Assembly: GCA_017407705.1 (NCBI GenBank) | Contig: JAFQWA010000017.1 | Span: 1-32,686, forward strand | Direction: 5' to 3' | Source: Clostridia bacterium | GTDB taxonomy: Bacteria > Bacillota > Clostridia > Oscillospirales > Acutalibacteraceae | DNA: 32,686 bases | Shown here: positions 23,905 to 32,431 of the stretch, piece by piece | Position numbering within the stretch: position 1 is the first letter of the stretch | Layout of the letters: each line of letters opens with the position of its first letter | The notes under the pieces: generated by a model | What the model was told of the DNA's origin: nothing | Database searches by the model: none | What the model saw: the letters and a program-made list of their open reading frames with translations, nothing else | Position numbers and translations under genes: made by a program

Positions 23905-24011
23905 GATTCGGGATATTGGCATCCAATCTACCGAATCGCAAACAAACGGGATATTGGCGCATAGCTTCCAAAAGGGCGGTTAAAAGCTCGGTCACACCCC
24001 ACCAATATCCC
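23905..24011. repeat. Structured repeat-built insert between infB and rbfA
   Basis: CGGGATATTGGC occurs twice (23909-23920 and 23947-23958). An inverted copy, CCAATATCCC (24002-24011), pairs perfectly over 10 bases with the second copy. GATTCGG and CCGAATC (23905-23911, 23931-23937) close a hairpin over the first copy. There is no open reading frame and no U tract. It may be a small dispersed element or an mRNA processing site. Confidence 0.7.
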
Positions 24012-24035
24012 CACTAAACATAAAGGAAGGTTTTT

Positions 24036-24404
24036 ATGCCATCATACAGAACAGACAGAACAGCAGAGGATATGAAACGTCATCTGTCGGAAATTTTCCG
24101 TGAACTGAAAGACCCCAGAATATCAATGCTTCTTTCTGTAATAAGAGTAGAGGTGTCGGGAGACTTGTCCTATGCAAAGGTTTTTGTAAGTGCCATTGAG
24201 GGTGCCGCTAAAACCGCTGAGTCTGTTAAAGGACTCAACAATGCAAAGGGCTATATCAAGCGTGAGTTATCCTCCCGTGTTAAGCTGAGAAAAATGCCCG
24301 ACCTTAAATTCATTGCCGACGATTCTATTGCTCACGGCGCCGAGATCGCAAGAATTATTGAGGATTTCGATATGCCGAAAAAGGAAGAAGAAAATGAAGA
24401 TTGA
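24036..24404 (+). CDS. rbfA: Ribosome-binding factor A
   Basis: 122 residues with the KH-like RbfA fold: RTAEDMKRHLSEIFRELKDPRI, VIRVEVSGDLSYAKVFVS and a basic KRELSSRVKLRKMPDLKFIADDS. RbfA acts in late 30S maturation at the 5' end of 16S rRNA. AAGGAAGG precedes the ATG. The last 11 bases overlap the nrnA start, implying coupled translation. Confidence 0.95.
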   Translation: MPSYRTDRTAEDMKRHLSEIFRELKDPRISMLLSVIRVEVSGDLSYAKVFVSAIEGAAKTAESVKGLNNAKGYIKRELSSRVKLRKMPDLKFIADDSIAHGAEIARIIEDFDMPKKEEENED

Positions 24405-25347
24405 TTTTGCTACCCTGCTTGATAGGGTGTTGGAGCTGGATGACGTTGTTATCCTTATCCACCATTTCCCCGACGGTGATACCATAGGTTCAGGCTTTGC
24501 CTTGTGCCGTTGTCTGCAGAAAATGGGCAGACGTGCTAAGGTAGAGTGCTCCCATACTATCCCCAAAAGATATGATTATATCGTTAATTCCGTAGAACAG
24601 AAGGAGTTTGAGCCTAAGTGCGTTATTGCGGTAGATACTGCAGACTTTTTGCTTTTAGGTGATAAGCTTAAGAAATACGAGGGTAAAGTTGAGCTTTGCA
24701 TCGACCACCACGGGTCCAACCTTTTATTTGCAAAGGAAACCTACGTGGATCCCACTGCAGCTGCCACCTGCGAGATAATCAATGATATTATTTGTCATAT
24801 CAGCAGAATGGACGATCAAATGGCGGCGGCTCTTTACACAGGTATTGCCACCGATACAGGTTGCTTCAAATTTTCCAACGCCACCGCAAGAACTCATATT
24901 ATTGCCGCAGAGCTTATTCAGCTTGGTATTGATTCCGGTGAGATAAACCGAATTATGTTCGATACCAAAAGCAAAAGCCGTGTGATGATCGAGAAAATGG
25001 CAATGGAAAATATGATATTTACAGCCGAGGATAAGTGTGCACTTATCTGCATCACCAAAAAAATGCGTGAGATGTCAGACGCTAAGGACGATGAGCTGGA
25101 AGGTATTACAGCACTGCCCCGTCAGATCGAGGGTGTTATTATCGGCATCACTATGCGTGAGCGTGAAAACGATACCTATAAAATTTCAGTAAGAACTCAC
25201 GAGCCTATCGACGCATCGGCATTTTGTGCTAAATTCGGCGGCGGCGGACATATCCGTGCCGGCGGCTGCGAGATAAAGGGCAAGTATGATGATGTGGCGA
25301 AATTGCTTTTAAGTGAAGCGGAAAAAGTAATAGCTTCCGAAAGGTAA
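24394..25347 (+). CDS. nrnA: DHH/DHHA1 phosphoesterase, NrnA-type (nanoRNase / pAp phosphatase)
   Basis: 317 residues. Metal-binding motifs are HHFPDGD (23-29), VDTAD (80-84) and the DHH triad D104-H105-H106; the C-terminal DHHA1 domain has FGGGGHIRAGGC. NrnA degrades very short oligonucleotides and dephosphorylates pAp, so it links mRNA turnover to sulfur metabolism. The start is the ATG at 24394, overlapping rbfA by 11 bases and preceded by AAAGGAAG. The rbfA-nrnA-truB-ribF order is common in Firmicutes. Confidence 0.92.
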   Translation: MKIDFATLLDRVLELDDVVILIHHFPDGDTIGSGFALCRCLQKMGRRAKVECSHTIPKRYDYIVNSVEQKEFEPKCVIAVDTADFLLLGDKLKKYEGKVELCIDHHGSNLLFAKETYVDPTAAATCEIINDIICHISRMDDQMAAALYTGIATDTGCFKFSNATARTHIIAAELIQLGIDSGEINRIMFDTKSKSRVMIEKMAMENMIFTAEDKCALICITKKMREMSDAKDDELEGITALPRQIEGVIIGITMRERENDTYKISVRTHEPIDASAFCAKFGGGGHIRAGGCEIKGKYDDVAKLLLSEAEKVIASER

Positions 25348-25352
25348 AATAT

Positions 25353-26225
25353 ATGAACGGAATAGTTTTAATCGATAAACCCCGTGGCGTTACCTCCTTT
25401 AAGGTGACCGCCTCGGTACGAAAAAAACTTAATCAGAAAAGGGTCGGTCACGCCGGCACCCTGGATCCTATGGCAACGGGCGTTTTGCCCGTTATGGTGG
25501 GGCAGGCTGCCAGGCTTACCGACCTTTTGCCAAGTCAGCAAAAACGGTATGTGGCTGAGTTTATGTTGGGTATGACCACCGACACCCTGGATTGTGAGGG
25601 TGAGGTGCTTACCGACCAACCCGTAAACTGCACAAAGGACGATGTTTTAGCAGTAATCAACTCCTTTGTGGGTGAGATAACTCAGGTGCCGCCTATGTAT
25701 TCCGCCTTGAAAAAAGACGGTGTGCGTCTTTACGATTTAGCAAGGCAGGGTATAGAGGTGAAGCGTGAGAAGCGTACCGTTACCATTTATTCCATTGACT
25801 TAACAGACTGCGGTGATGACCGCTATACCATAGACGTTTTGTGCTCAAAAGGTACCTACATAAGAACGCTGATAGACGATATCGGCTTAAAACTTGGTTG
25901 CGGTGCCTTTATGACTGCTTTACGCAGAACTCAGTCAAACGGCTTTGATATATCCCAGTGCATACCCTTAGATGAGTTTATGCAATCGGATATTAAGGAT
26001 ACAGTAAAGTCCCCTGAATACGGGCTTATGCAGTACCCTGAGGTAGTCGTGACATCGCCCCAGGCGGTAAGATTTAAAAACGGCGGCGAGCTGGATTTAA
26101 ACAGATTAAAAGTAAACAATTTGCAGGGCTATTTAAGGGTTTACGGACCTGATAACTTCATCGGTTTAGGTGAAGTGCTAGATGAAAAGGGCGTATTAAA
26201 GCCCAAATGTGTATTTTCGGAGTAG
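25353..26225 (+). CDS. truB: tRNA pseudouridine-55 synthase TruB
   Basis: 290 residues with the catalytic block GHAGTLDPMATGVLPV and nucleophile D38, then YVAEFMLGMTTDTLD, PPMYSALKKDGVRLYDLAR and CSKGTYIRTLIDDIG. TruB makes pseudouridine 55 in the T-loop of tRNAs. The ATG at 25353 sits five bases after nrnA with AAAGG. The C-terminal extension (about 215-290) matches the TruB_C region. Confidence 0.96.
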   Translation: MNGIVLIDKPRGVTSFKVTASVRKKLNQKRVGHAGTLDPMATGVLPVMVGQAARLTDLLPSQQKRYVAEFMLGMTTDTLDCEGEVLTDQPVNCTKDDVLAVINSFVGEITQVPPMYSALKKDGVRLYDLARQGIEVKREKRTVTIYSIDLTDCGDDRYTIDVLCSKGTYIRTLIDDIGLKLGCGAFMTALRRTQSNGFDISQCIPLDEFMQSDIKDTVKSPEYGLMQYPEVVVTSPQAVRFKNGGELDLNRLKVNNLQGYLRVYGPDNFIGLGEVLDEKGVLKPKCVFSE

Positions 26226-26230
26226 TTTTT

Positions 26231-27133
26231 ATGGAGATAGTCAGTAACATAACCGAATATGTTTCCGCTGTACCCACCTCTATTGCACTGGGCACCTTTG
26301 ACGGTGTTCACAGAGGTCATATCAGCGTTATAAAATCCGCCATTTCTGATGACGGTTTGGTTCCTGCTGTCTTTACCTTCTCATCATCTCCGCAAGGGGT
26401 GCTTAGCGGCAATATGATACGCTCACTGGCTACCCAACCCATAAAACAAAGACTTATTGAAAGCTTAGGAGTAAAGCTGTTTATTTCTCCTTCGTTTTTA
26501 GAGGTCAAAGACCTTACTCCCAATGAATTTATACAAATACTTGCAGTTAATTTCAAAGCAAAAAGACTTTGCTGTGGCTTTAATTTCAGATTTGGTAAAA
26601 ACGGTGAGGGCAACGCAAATATGCTGAAAACCCTCGGCAAGGAATACGGCATTGAAGTTAACATAACACCACCTGTCGTGCAGGACGAGTTGCCCGTATC
26701 CTCCACCCGAATACGTGAGCTTATCTCAAACGGCGAGATACAACAGGCTCAGCAGCTTTTATCACACCCCTTTGGCTTTGAATTTCCCGTTATCGAGGGT
26801 GATCATAGGGGCAGGATAATCGGTACACCTACCATAAATCAGCAGTGGCCACAAAATTTTGTGCAACCGAAATTCGGCGTTTATGAGTCACGCACTTATA
26901 TAAACGGCAAGAAATATAAGTCAGTAAGCAATATCGGACTGCGTCCTACCGTTGGCTCGGATTATGTACGTAGCGAAACCTATATTTTGGATTACAACGG
27001 CGACCTTTACGGTGAGTCTGTTTATGTTGAACTGAAAAAATTCCTTCGTGCGGAACAGCGTTTTGATAATATTGACGAGCTGAAAGCCGCTATTATGAAG
27101 GATGTAGAAACCGTCAGACAGGAGGAACTGTAA
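26231..27133 (+). CDS. ribF: Bifunctional riboflavin kinase / FAD synthetase
   Basis: 300 residues. The N-terminal nucleotidyltransferase half has GTFDGVHRGH (21-30) and SSTRIRELI; the C-terminal flavokinase half has HRGRIIGTPTIN, FGVYESRTYINGKKYKSVSNIGLRPT and the glutamate-bearing SETYILDYNGDLYGE. It converts riboflavin to FMN and FAD. The ATG at 26231 is preferred over an upstream in-frame one at 26207 inside truB, since GGAG lies eight bases ahead. Its stop touches the start of the decarboxylase gene. Confidence 0.95.
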   Translation: MEIVSNITEYVSAVPTSIALGTFDGVHRGHISVIKSAISDDGLVPAVFTFSSSPQGVLSGNMIRSLATQPIKQRLIESLGVKLFISPSFLEVKDLTPNEFIQILAVNFKAKRLCCGFNFRFGKNGEGNANMLKTLGKEYGIEVNITPPVVQDELPVSSTRIRELISNGEIQQAQQLLSHPFGFEFPVIEGDHRGRIIGTPTINQQWPQNFVQPKFGVYESRTYINGKKYKSVSNIGLRPTVGSDYVRSETYILDYNGDLYGESVYVELKKFLRAEQRFDNIDELKAAIMKDVETVRQEEL

Positions 27134-28432
27134 ATGGCAACTCCTTTGTATGACGCAGTAAGAAAATATATCGAAAATACCAAAGTCCGCACCCACACAC
27201 CGGGTCACTCAGGCAAAGCAGACACTTTATCTTGCTTTAATGATATGCTGCCCTTTGACGTGACTGAGGTTGAGGGGCTGGATAGCTTGTACCACGCTGA
27301 CGGCGTGATAGCTAAAGCGGAAAAATTGGCAAGTGAGCTTTTCGGTACAAAAGCCACCTTGTTCAGTGCAGGTGGATGCACTCTTGCTATCCAGACTATG
27401 TTAGCTTTAACCTTAAAAGAGGGCGACACACTGCTTTGTTCACGAAACGCCCATACCAGTGTGCAAAACTGCTGTGGACTGCTTGGCGTGGATATGCAGT
27501 TTGTGTATCCCAATGATGATATGAGAATATCACCTTGTGATGTTAAAGCCGCTTTAGAGCAGAATGATAAAATAAAAGCGGTTATGATAACCAGCCCGAA
27601 TTATTACGGAATTATCAGCGATGTTAAAGCAATTTCTGATGTTTGCAAGGAGAAAAACCTGCCGCTGTTAGTGGATAACGCCCACGGCACCCACCTTAAT
27701 TTTTTCGGGTTACACCCCATACAGCAGGGAGCGGATATTACTGCCTGCTCAGCTCACAAGACCTTACCGGTGCTAACCGGCGGCGCCTATCTTAATATAG
27801 CAAACGAGAAATACGTAAGTGGGGCAAAACAGAAAATGTCAATGTTTGGCTCCACCAGTCCCTCGTACCCCATAATGATCTCATTGGATATTTGCCGTGA
27901 GTACTGTGAAAACAAGGCAAAGGCTGATTTTTTGCAGTTAGAACAAAAGGTGCGTCACTTAAAAGAGGTGGCAATCGGGCAGGAAATACGGGTTTTGGAT
28001 AGCAACTGCGACCCCGTAAGGCTGACCCTTGATATGGGAACGCTGGGTGAAAAAACAGCGCAGACACTTAGGGAACATGGCGTTGAGTGTGAAATGAGCG
28101 ATGAGCGGTTTGTGGTTATGATACTGACTCCTTTTCACACAGATGAGCAGCTGAGTGTTATTGAAAACGCAATAAAACACTGTCCGAAATCTACCGACGC
28201 ACCCCTCGGGAAAGATTTACATAAAACCACATTTGCTATGTCGGTGCGTAAAGCAATGTTTGCTGAGAGTCAGTGCGTTGATATAGAAAATGCAGTGGGC
28301 AGAGTTGCTGCCGCTTGCGTTACTTTGTGCCCTCCGGGTATTCCCGTGACAGTTCCCGGTGAGGTTATCTCAAGTGAAATAGTGGATATTTTAAAAAACA
28401 GTGGAACTTTTAAAATTAATGTGATAAAATAA
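27134..28432 (+). CDS. Orn/Lys/Arg decarboxylase-family PLP enzyme (YaaO/SpeA-like)
   Basis: 432 residues, on the short side for the family (Bacillus YaaO is about 480), the shortfall being in the C-terminal domain. The N-terminus RTHTPGHSGK, the DVTEVEGLDSLYHADG loop, NAHTSV, SPNYYG, VDNAHGTHL (D181) and the PLP lysine K209 in SAHKTLPVLTGGA are all present. Family members decarboxylate lysine, arginine or ornithine in polyamine synthesis; the substrate cannot be told here. GGAGGA inside the end of ribF serves its ATG, so the two are translationally linked. In Bacillus a yaaO-tmk-darA order is seen; here tmk is missing from that place. Confidence 0.88.
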   Translation: MATPLYDAVRKYIENTKVRTHTPGHSGKADTLSCFNDMLPFDVTEVEGLDSLYHADGVIAKAEKLASELFGTKATLFSAGGCTLAIQTMLALTLKEGDTLLCSRNAHTSVQNCCGLLGVDMQFVYPNDDMRISPCDVKAALEQNDKIKAVMITSPNYYGIISDVKAISDVCKEKNLPLLVDNAHGTHLNFFGLHPIQQGADITACSAHKTLPVLTGGAYLNIANEKYVSGAKQKMSMFGSTSPSYPIMISLDICREYCENKAKADFLQLEQKVRHLKEVAIGQEIRVLDSNCDPVRLTLDMGTLGEKTAQTLREHGVECEMSDERFVVMILTPFHTDEQLSVIENAIKHCPKSTDAPLGKDLHKTTFAMSVRKAMFAESQCVDIENAVGRVAAACVTLCPPGIPVTVPGEVISSEIVDILKNSGTFKINVIK

Positions 28433-28472
28433 AATTGCAAAGCAATTATAAAATAAAAAGGCGGTATGTTTT

Positions 28473-28796
28473 ATGAAACTTGTACTTGCGATAGTTAATA
28501 AAGACGATTCCAATTCCGTTGCAAACGGTCTTACTCAGGGTGGATTTTCCGCTACTAAACTGGCAACCACCGGTGGATTTCTTAAAATGGGTAACACCAC
28601 CTTCCTTATCGGTGTGGATGAACATGAGGTAAGCAAGGTAATGGAAATCATCAGAGAGAGATCCAGCCGCCGTACTCAGGCTATGCCCGAACTCAATACA
28701 TACGCAACTCAGGAATATCTGCCTCCTAACGTGGAGGTTACAGTAGGCGGTGCCACTGTATTTGTGTTGGATGTTGAGCAGTTCCATAAGCTTTAA
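28473..28796 (+). CDS. darA: c-di-AMP-binding PII-like protein DarA (PstA/YaaQ)
   Basis: 107 residues: KLVLAIVNKDDSNSVANGLTQGGFSATKLATTGGFLKMGNTTFLIGV, the PII-like fold with the TTGGFLKMGN nucleotide-binding loop, and a large B-loop region followed by VEVTVGGATVFVLDVEQF. DarA trimers bind cyclic di-AMP; the downstream target is not known. AAGGCGG stands before the ATG. It leads into holB with two bases between. Confidence 0.95.
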   Translation: MKLVLAIVNKDDSNSVANGLTQGGFSATKLATTGGFLKMGNTTFLIGVDEHEVSKVMEIIRERSSRRTQAMPELNTYATQEYLPPNVEVTVGGATVFVLDVEQFHKL

Positions 28797-28798
28797 TT

Positions 28799-29611
28799 AT
28801 GAGTATTACAGATAAAATAAAGGCTCTGTTAAAAAACAGAGTTGTTCCTCACGCAATTATTATCGAGTCTGCTGATGCTGAGTCTGCAGTAAGGTTGATT
28901 ACTCAGGCAGCAGTGTGCAGCAGTGCAGATAAGCCCTGCGGTGAGTGTGAGATGTGCAAAAAAGCGGCAGACTTAAATCACGCTGACATTAAAATATATC
29001 GGGGTGACGGTACGGCTAAGCCATACCCCGTTGACCTTATCCGTGATATACGAATGGATGCTTTTATTAAGCCCAATGAAGCGGAGAAAAAGGTGTATGT
29101 TTTAGATAAGGCTGATAATATGTCGCCTCAGGCACAGAATGCTTTGCTCAAGGTTTTCGAAGAACCGCCCGAATTTGCGGTGTTTGTAATAACCTGCAAA
29201 AATAAATCTACGTTGCTGGATACTATCTTATCCCGTGCAGTGATATTTTCTGAGTATTTGGACGAAAAGTCAGACGAAAAGATCCTTTTAACTGCTCACA
29301 AAATAGTGGAGGCTATGGTAGCCCCTTATGAGCTGGAGCTGTTAAAGCTGTGTTACGATCTGTCGTCGGATAAAGATGCCCTGAGAAATACTCTCAGTGA
29401 GCTTCAAAACGTTTTCAGAAACATATATCTTGAAAAAAGCGGAGTAAGTACAGCAGTAGCAGTACCCCAGTCGTCGGTGCTGACGGTGCAAAACGCCGTC
29501 GATGCCATTGACGCAGCAGAACAGATAAAAAATGCTATTACCCGTAATGCAAACAATTCTCTTAACGCAACGAGAATGTGTGCTTTGCTGAGGGCTGCTG
29601 TGGGAAAATAA
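28799..29611 (+). CDS. holB: DNA polymerase III delta' subunit (HolB)
   Basis: 270 residues, shorter than the usual 300-330. The N-terminal domain lacks a Walker A loop, as expected for delta'. It has a cysteine cluster (CGECEMC) for zinc, the KVYVLDKADNMSPQAQNALLKVFEEPPEFAVFVITC block, and LLDTILSRAVIF (the SRC-like motif). The protein is part of the clamp loader opening the beta ring. Start ATG at 28799 just after darA; it is followed 18 bases later by ricT. Confidence 0.93.
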   Translation: MSITDKIKALLKNRVVPHAIIIESADAESAVRLITQAAVCSSADKPCGECEMCKKAADLNHADIKIYRGDGTAKPYPVDLIRDIRMDAFIKPNEAEKKVYVLDKADNMSPQAQNALLKVFEEPPEFAVFVITCKNKSTLLDTILSRAVIFSEYLDEKSDEKILLTAHKIVEAMVAPYELELLKLCYDLSSDKDALRNTLSELQNVFRNIYLEKSGVSTAVAVPQSSVLTVQNAVDAIDAAEQIKNAITRNANNSLNATRMCALLRAAVGK

Positions 29612-29629
29612 ACTAACAGGAGGAAAAAT

Positions 29630-30508
29630 ATGGCCGAGGTTATAGGCGTCCGTTTTAACGGCGGTGGCAAGATATACTATTTTGACCCCGATAACACGGT
29701 TTTTACCAAAGGAGAAAAGGTTATAGTTGAAACCTCTCGCGGAGTGGAATGTGCAGAGGTTGCTATGGAAAATAAAGTGATTGACGATGATCAGATCGTT
29801 AAACCGTTGAAGAAAATAATCCGCAGTGCAACTGAAGGTGATATCAGAAAAATTGCGGAGAACAAGAAAAAAGAGCAGGAAGCCTTTGAAATTTGTCAGC
29901 AGAAAATTGCAGCTCATAAACTTGACATGAAACTGACAAATGTTGAATATGCTTTTGATGACAGCAAAATTTTATTCTATTTCACTGCTGACGGCAGAGT
30001 GGATTTCAGAGAGCTGGTTAAGGACTTAGCAGCCGCTTTCAGAAACAGAATAGAGTTAAGACAGATAGGTGTCCGTGATGAAGCCAAAATGCTTGGCGGA
30101 GTGGGTATCTGCGGTCAGCCTCTTTGCTGTTCAAGATTTTTGGATGAGTTTCAGCCGGTGTCTATTAAAATGGCAAAGGAACAGAACTTATCACCCAATC
30201 CCTTGAAAATATCCGGCTCTTGCGGCAGACTTATGTGCTGCTTAAAATATGAGCACGATACCTATGAGCAGTTGATAAGAGAAACCCCCGGCGTTGGTTC
30301 GGTGGTAAATACATCTGAGGGCAGAGGCGTTGTGGTTGAGGCTAATATCTTAACCGGTAATTTGAAGGTAAGGTTTGACAAGTATCCCGACGCATTACCC
30401 AAAACCTTTAATTTAAGGGATGTTGAGGTAATTTCCAAGGCAGGCTACGGCGCTAACAAGCGTAAAGCTCAGGATACTGCCGCCGCTAAAGAAACGGAAG
30501 AAAATTGA
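29630..30508 (+). CDS. ricT: RicT/YaaT, PSP1-domain protein of the RicAFT iron-sulfur complex
   Basis: 292 residues. The PSP1 C-terminal domain spans about residues 55-145. Conserved cysteines C161, C166, C167, C198, C203 and C204 lie in GVGICGQPLCCSRFL and GSCGRLMCCLKYEH, the cluster-binding set of RicT. In Bacillus RicT acts with RicA and RicF to tune mRNA cleavage by RNase Y and Spo0A phosphorylation. AGGAGG precedes the ATG. A lone ferredoxin gene with its own promoter follows. Confidence 0.95.
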   Translation: MAEVIGVRFNGGGKIYYFDPDNTVFTKGEKVIVETSRGVECAEVAMENKVIDDDQIVKPLKKIIRSATEGDIRKIAENKKKEQEAFEICQQKIAAHKLDMKLTNVEYAFDDSKILFYFTADGRVDFRELVKDLAAAFRNRIELRQIGVRDEAKMLGGVGICGQPLCCSRFLDEFQPVSIKMAKEQNLSPNPLKISGSCGRLMCCLKYEHDTYEQLIRETPGVGSVVNTSEGRGVVVEANILTGNLKVRFDKYPDALPKTFNLRDVEVISKAGYGANKRKAQDTAAAKETEEN

Positions 30509-30524
30509 TATTTTGTATTTACTA

Positions 30525-30553
30525 TTGCAAAATTGATTTTTTTATGTTAGAAT
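30525..30553 (+). promoter_or_regulatory. Promoter of the ferredoxin gene
   Basis: TTGCAA (30525-30530) and TAGAAT (30548-30553) are spaced 17 bases, in the short gap after ricT. The leader is about 20 bases. Confidence 0.7.
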
Positions 30554-30578
30554 AATGTCGAAAAGAGGTGTAGATACA

Positions 30579-30749
30579 ATGGCATATAAAATTTCTGACG
30601 AATGTCTCGCTTGCGGTGCATGTGAAGGTACATGTCCTAATCAGGCTATTTCTGAGGGTGACGGCAAATATGTTATCGACCCCGATAAATGCATCGATTG
30701 TGGCGCTTGCGCAGAGGGTTGCCCTGTTGACGCTATCAGCGAGGCCTAA
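30579..30749 (+). CDS. Small 2[4Fe-4S] ferredoxin
   Basis: 56 residues, the clostridial ferredoxin size. Two CxxCxxCxxxCP motifs lie at C9-C12-C15-C19 and C38-C41-C44-C48. The start is the ATG at 30579, eight bases after AAGAGGTG; the earlier ATG at 30555 lacks a site. It carries low-potential electrons in anaerobic metabolism (e.g. for hydrogenase or pyruvate oxidoreductase). It has its own promoter and terminator, so its place between ricT and trmN6 may be accidental. Confidence 0.95.
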   Translation: MAYKISDECLACGACEGTCPNQAISEGDGKYVIDPDKCIDCGACAEGCPVDAISEA

Positions 30750-30767
30750 TAAAAACAGTTCATTTTA

Positions 30768-30797
30768 AAAAGCGGGACAGTGGTTTGTCCCGCTTTT
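30768..30797 (+). terminator. Terminator after the ferredoxin gene
   Basis: A perfect 11-bp stem (30768-30778 with 30787-30797) has an 8-nt loop and ends in TTTTGTT. Confidence 0.9.
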
Positions 30798-30826
30798 GTT
30801 CTAATTTGTTATAAAGGTGAGTAAGG

Positions 30827-31540
30827 TTGAAAACTGAGGATATAGGCGGAATAAAGGTCTTTTGTGATGACGTGCACAAGTTTGGCACTGATGCAGTGTT
30901 ACTGGCAGACTTTGCAAAAATATCATCAGCCAAATATGCCTGTGATATGGGTACCGGCTGTGGCATAATTCCCTTGCTGTTTTGCAGGGACAGTAAAATA
31001 AATATAACCGCTATGGATATTCAAAGCAGCGCTATAAGTCTGGTTGAAAAAGCAGTGGAGGAAAACCAGCTGCAGGGCCGCTTAGAGCCTGTTTTGTGCG
31101 ACATAAGAGAGCTTGACAAATCCCGTTTTTGCAAGTATGACCTGGTCACAATGAACCCACCCTATAAGAAAATGGGTGCAGGACTTATGAGTGATAACGA
31201 TGCTGTAAACATTGCGAGATTTGAAGTGAAATGCACCATGGACGACGCAGCAAAAGCAGCGGCATCGCTGCTTATGCCTTCGGGCAGATTCTGTGTGTGC
31301 CACCGACCTGAACGCCTTGCAGATATTTTTGACAGTATGCGAAAGCATAAGATCGAGCCCAAACGTATGAGGATAGTTTGTCAGCGTGAGGGCAGTGAGC
31401 CTATGCTGGTTCTGGTGGAGGGCATCAGAAACGGCAACGTTGGTATGAAGATTATGTCGCCTTTGTTTGTGGAAAATAAGGAAGGCACATATTCCGATGA
31501 AATGCTAAGGATCCACGCACCGTGGTTGGAGGATAAATAA
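30827..31540 (+). CDS. TrmN6/YabB-like tRNA adenine N6-methyltransferase
   Basis: 237 residues. The Rossmann methyltransferase motif DMGTGCGIIPLL (40-51) binds S-adenosylmethionine, and NPPY (110-113) is the adenine-N6 catalytic motif. The N-terminus (GIKVFCDDVHKFGTDAVLLADF) is typical of the YabB/TrmN6 family, which methylates A37 of a tRNA in E. coli; the target in this host is not established. The start is a TTG at 30827 after AAAGGTGAG. rsmI begins immediately after its stop, as in Bacillus yabB...rsmI, but without the GIY-YIG gene. Confidence 0.9.
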   Translation: MKTEDIGGIKVFCDDVHKFGTDAVLLADFAKISSAKYACDMGTGCGIIPLLFCRDSKINITAMDIQSSAISLVEKAVEENQLQGRLEPVLCDIRELDKSRFCKYDLVTMNPPYKKMGAGLMSDNDAVNIARFEVKCTMDDAAKAAASLLMPSGRFCVCHRPERLADIFDSMRKHKIEPKRMRIVCQREGSEPMLVLVEGIRNGNVGMKIMSPLFVENKEGTYSDEMLRIHAPWLEDK

Positions 31541-32365
31541 ATGAGTAAGCTTTATGTTGTGGGCACACCTATCGGTAATCTTGACGACTTTTCACCCCGT
31601 GCAATAAAAACTCTCCAGTCGGTGGATTTTATTGCGGCGGAGGACACAAGAGTCACCATCAAGCTGCTTAACAGATTTAATATAAAAAACACTCTTGTCA
31701 GCTACCACGAGCATAATAAAAACGAGCGTGGTCAGGATATAATTTCCCGTTTGCAAAGAGGGGAAAACGGCGCTATAGTAACCGACGCAGGTATGCCTGC
31801 CATTTCCGATCCCGGTGAGGATTTGATAAGACTTTGCCATGAAAACGGCGTTGAGGTGGAGTCGGTACCCGGACCTACCGCTTTTGCCACAGCTATGGCT
31901 ATATCGGGTATGAGGTCAGGCAGATTTACCTTTGAGGGATTTTTGAGTGTGAATAAGCGCAGTCGAAAGCAGCATTTAGAGGATATAAAAAATGAAAAAC
32001 GCACTATGATATTTTACGAAGCACCCCACAAGCTGTTGTCCACGTTAAAGGATATGTATGAGGTGCTGGGAGATAGGGAAATAGCCCTTTGCCGTGAGAT
32101 AACCAAGATACACGAGCAGGTGGTGCGTACTACTTTTTCTAAGGCTATTGAAAAATACACCGAAAACAAGCCCATTGGTGAGTTTGTGCTGATAATAGAT
32201 GGTGCGGCCCAGGAAAAAGCAGAGGTGGAATACACTCTGGAGGATGCCGTGAAAATGGCAAAGCAGCTGGTGGCAGAGGGTATGTCCACATCAGCGGCGG
32301 CGAAAGAGGCAAGTAGTGTCAGCGGCATTAAAAAGGGTGAGATATACAAGGCGTTAACAGAATAA
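31541..32365 (+). CDS. rsmI: 16S rRNA cytidine-1402 2'-O-methyltransferase RsmI
   Basis: 274 residues. LYVVGTPIGNLDDFSPRA (N-terminal), AAEDTRVTIKLL, SYHEHN, VTDAGMPAISDPG and VPGPTAFATAMAISG are the tetrapyrrole-methylase-fold RsmI signatures. It 2'-O-methylates C1402 in the decoding centre. The C-terminal helical region has VAEGMSTSAAAKEASSVSGIKKGEIYKAL. The ATG directly follows the TrmN6-like gene stop. A terminator closes the run. Confidence 0.96.
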   Translation: MSKLYVVGTPIGNLDDFSPRAIKTLQSVDFIAAEDTRVTIKLLNRFNIKNTLVSYHEHNKNERGQDIISRLQRGENGAIVTDAGMPAISDPGEDLIRLCHENGVEVESVPGPTAFATAMAISGMRSGRFTFEGFLSVNKRSRKQHLEDIKNEKRTMIFYEAPHKLLSTLKDMYEVLGDREIALCREITKIHEQVVRTTFSKAIEKYTENKPIGEFVLIIDGAAQEKAEVEYTLEDAVKMAKQLVAEGMSTSAAAKEASSVSGIKKGEIYKALTE

Positions 32366-32378
32366 ATTTGTTTATGTA

Positions 32379-32400
32379 GGGGCGGTATGAACACCGCCCC
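32379..32400 (+). terminator. Terminator after rsmI
   Basis: An 8-bp GC-rich stem (GGGGCGGT 32379-32386 with ACCGCCCC 32393-32400) with an ATGAAC loop is followed by GTTTTTT. Confidence 0.9.
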
Positions 32401-32431
32401 GTTTTTTGTATGGCACTCCCCACCGCCTTTT

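Noticed and set aside
28433-28447. AATTGC-AAA-GCAATT hairpin after the decarboxylase gene as a terminator
   Set aside because: The stem is only 6 bp and AT-rich, and no T run follows.
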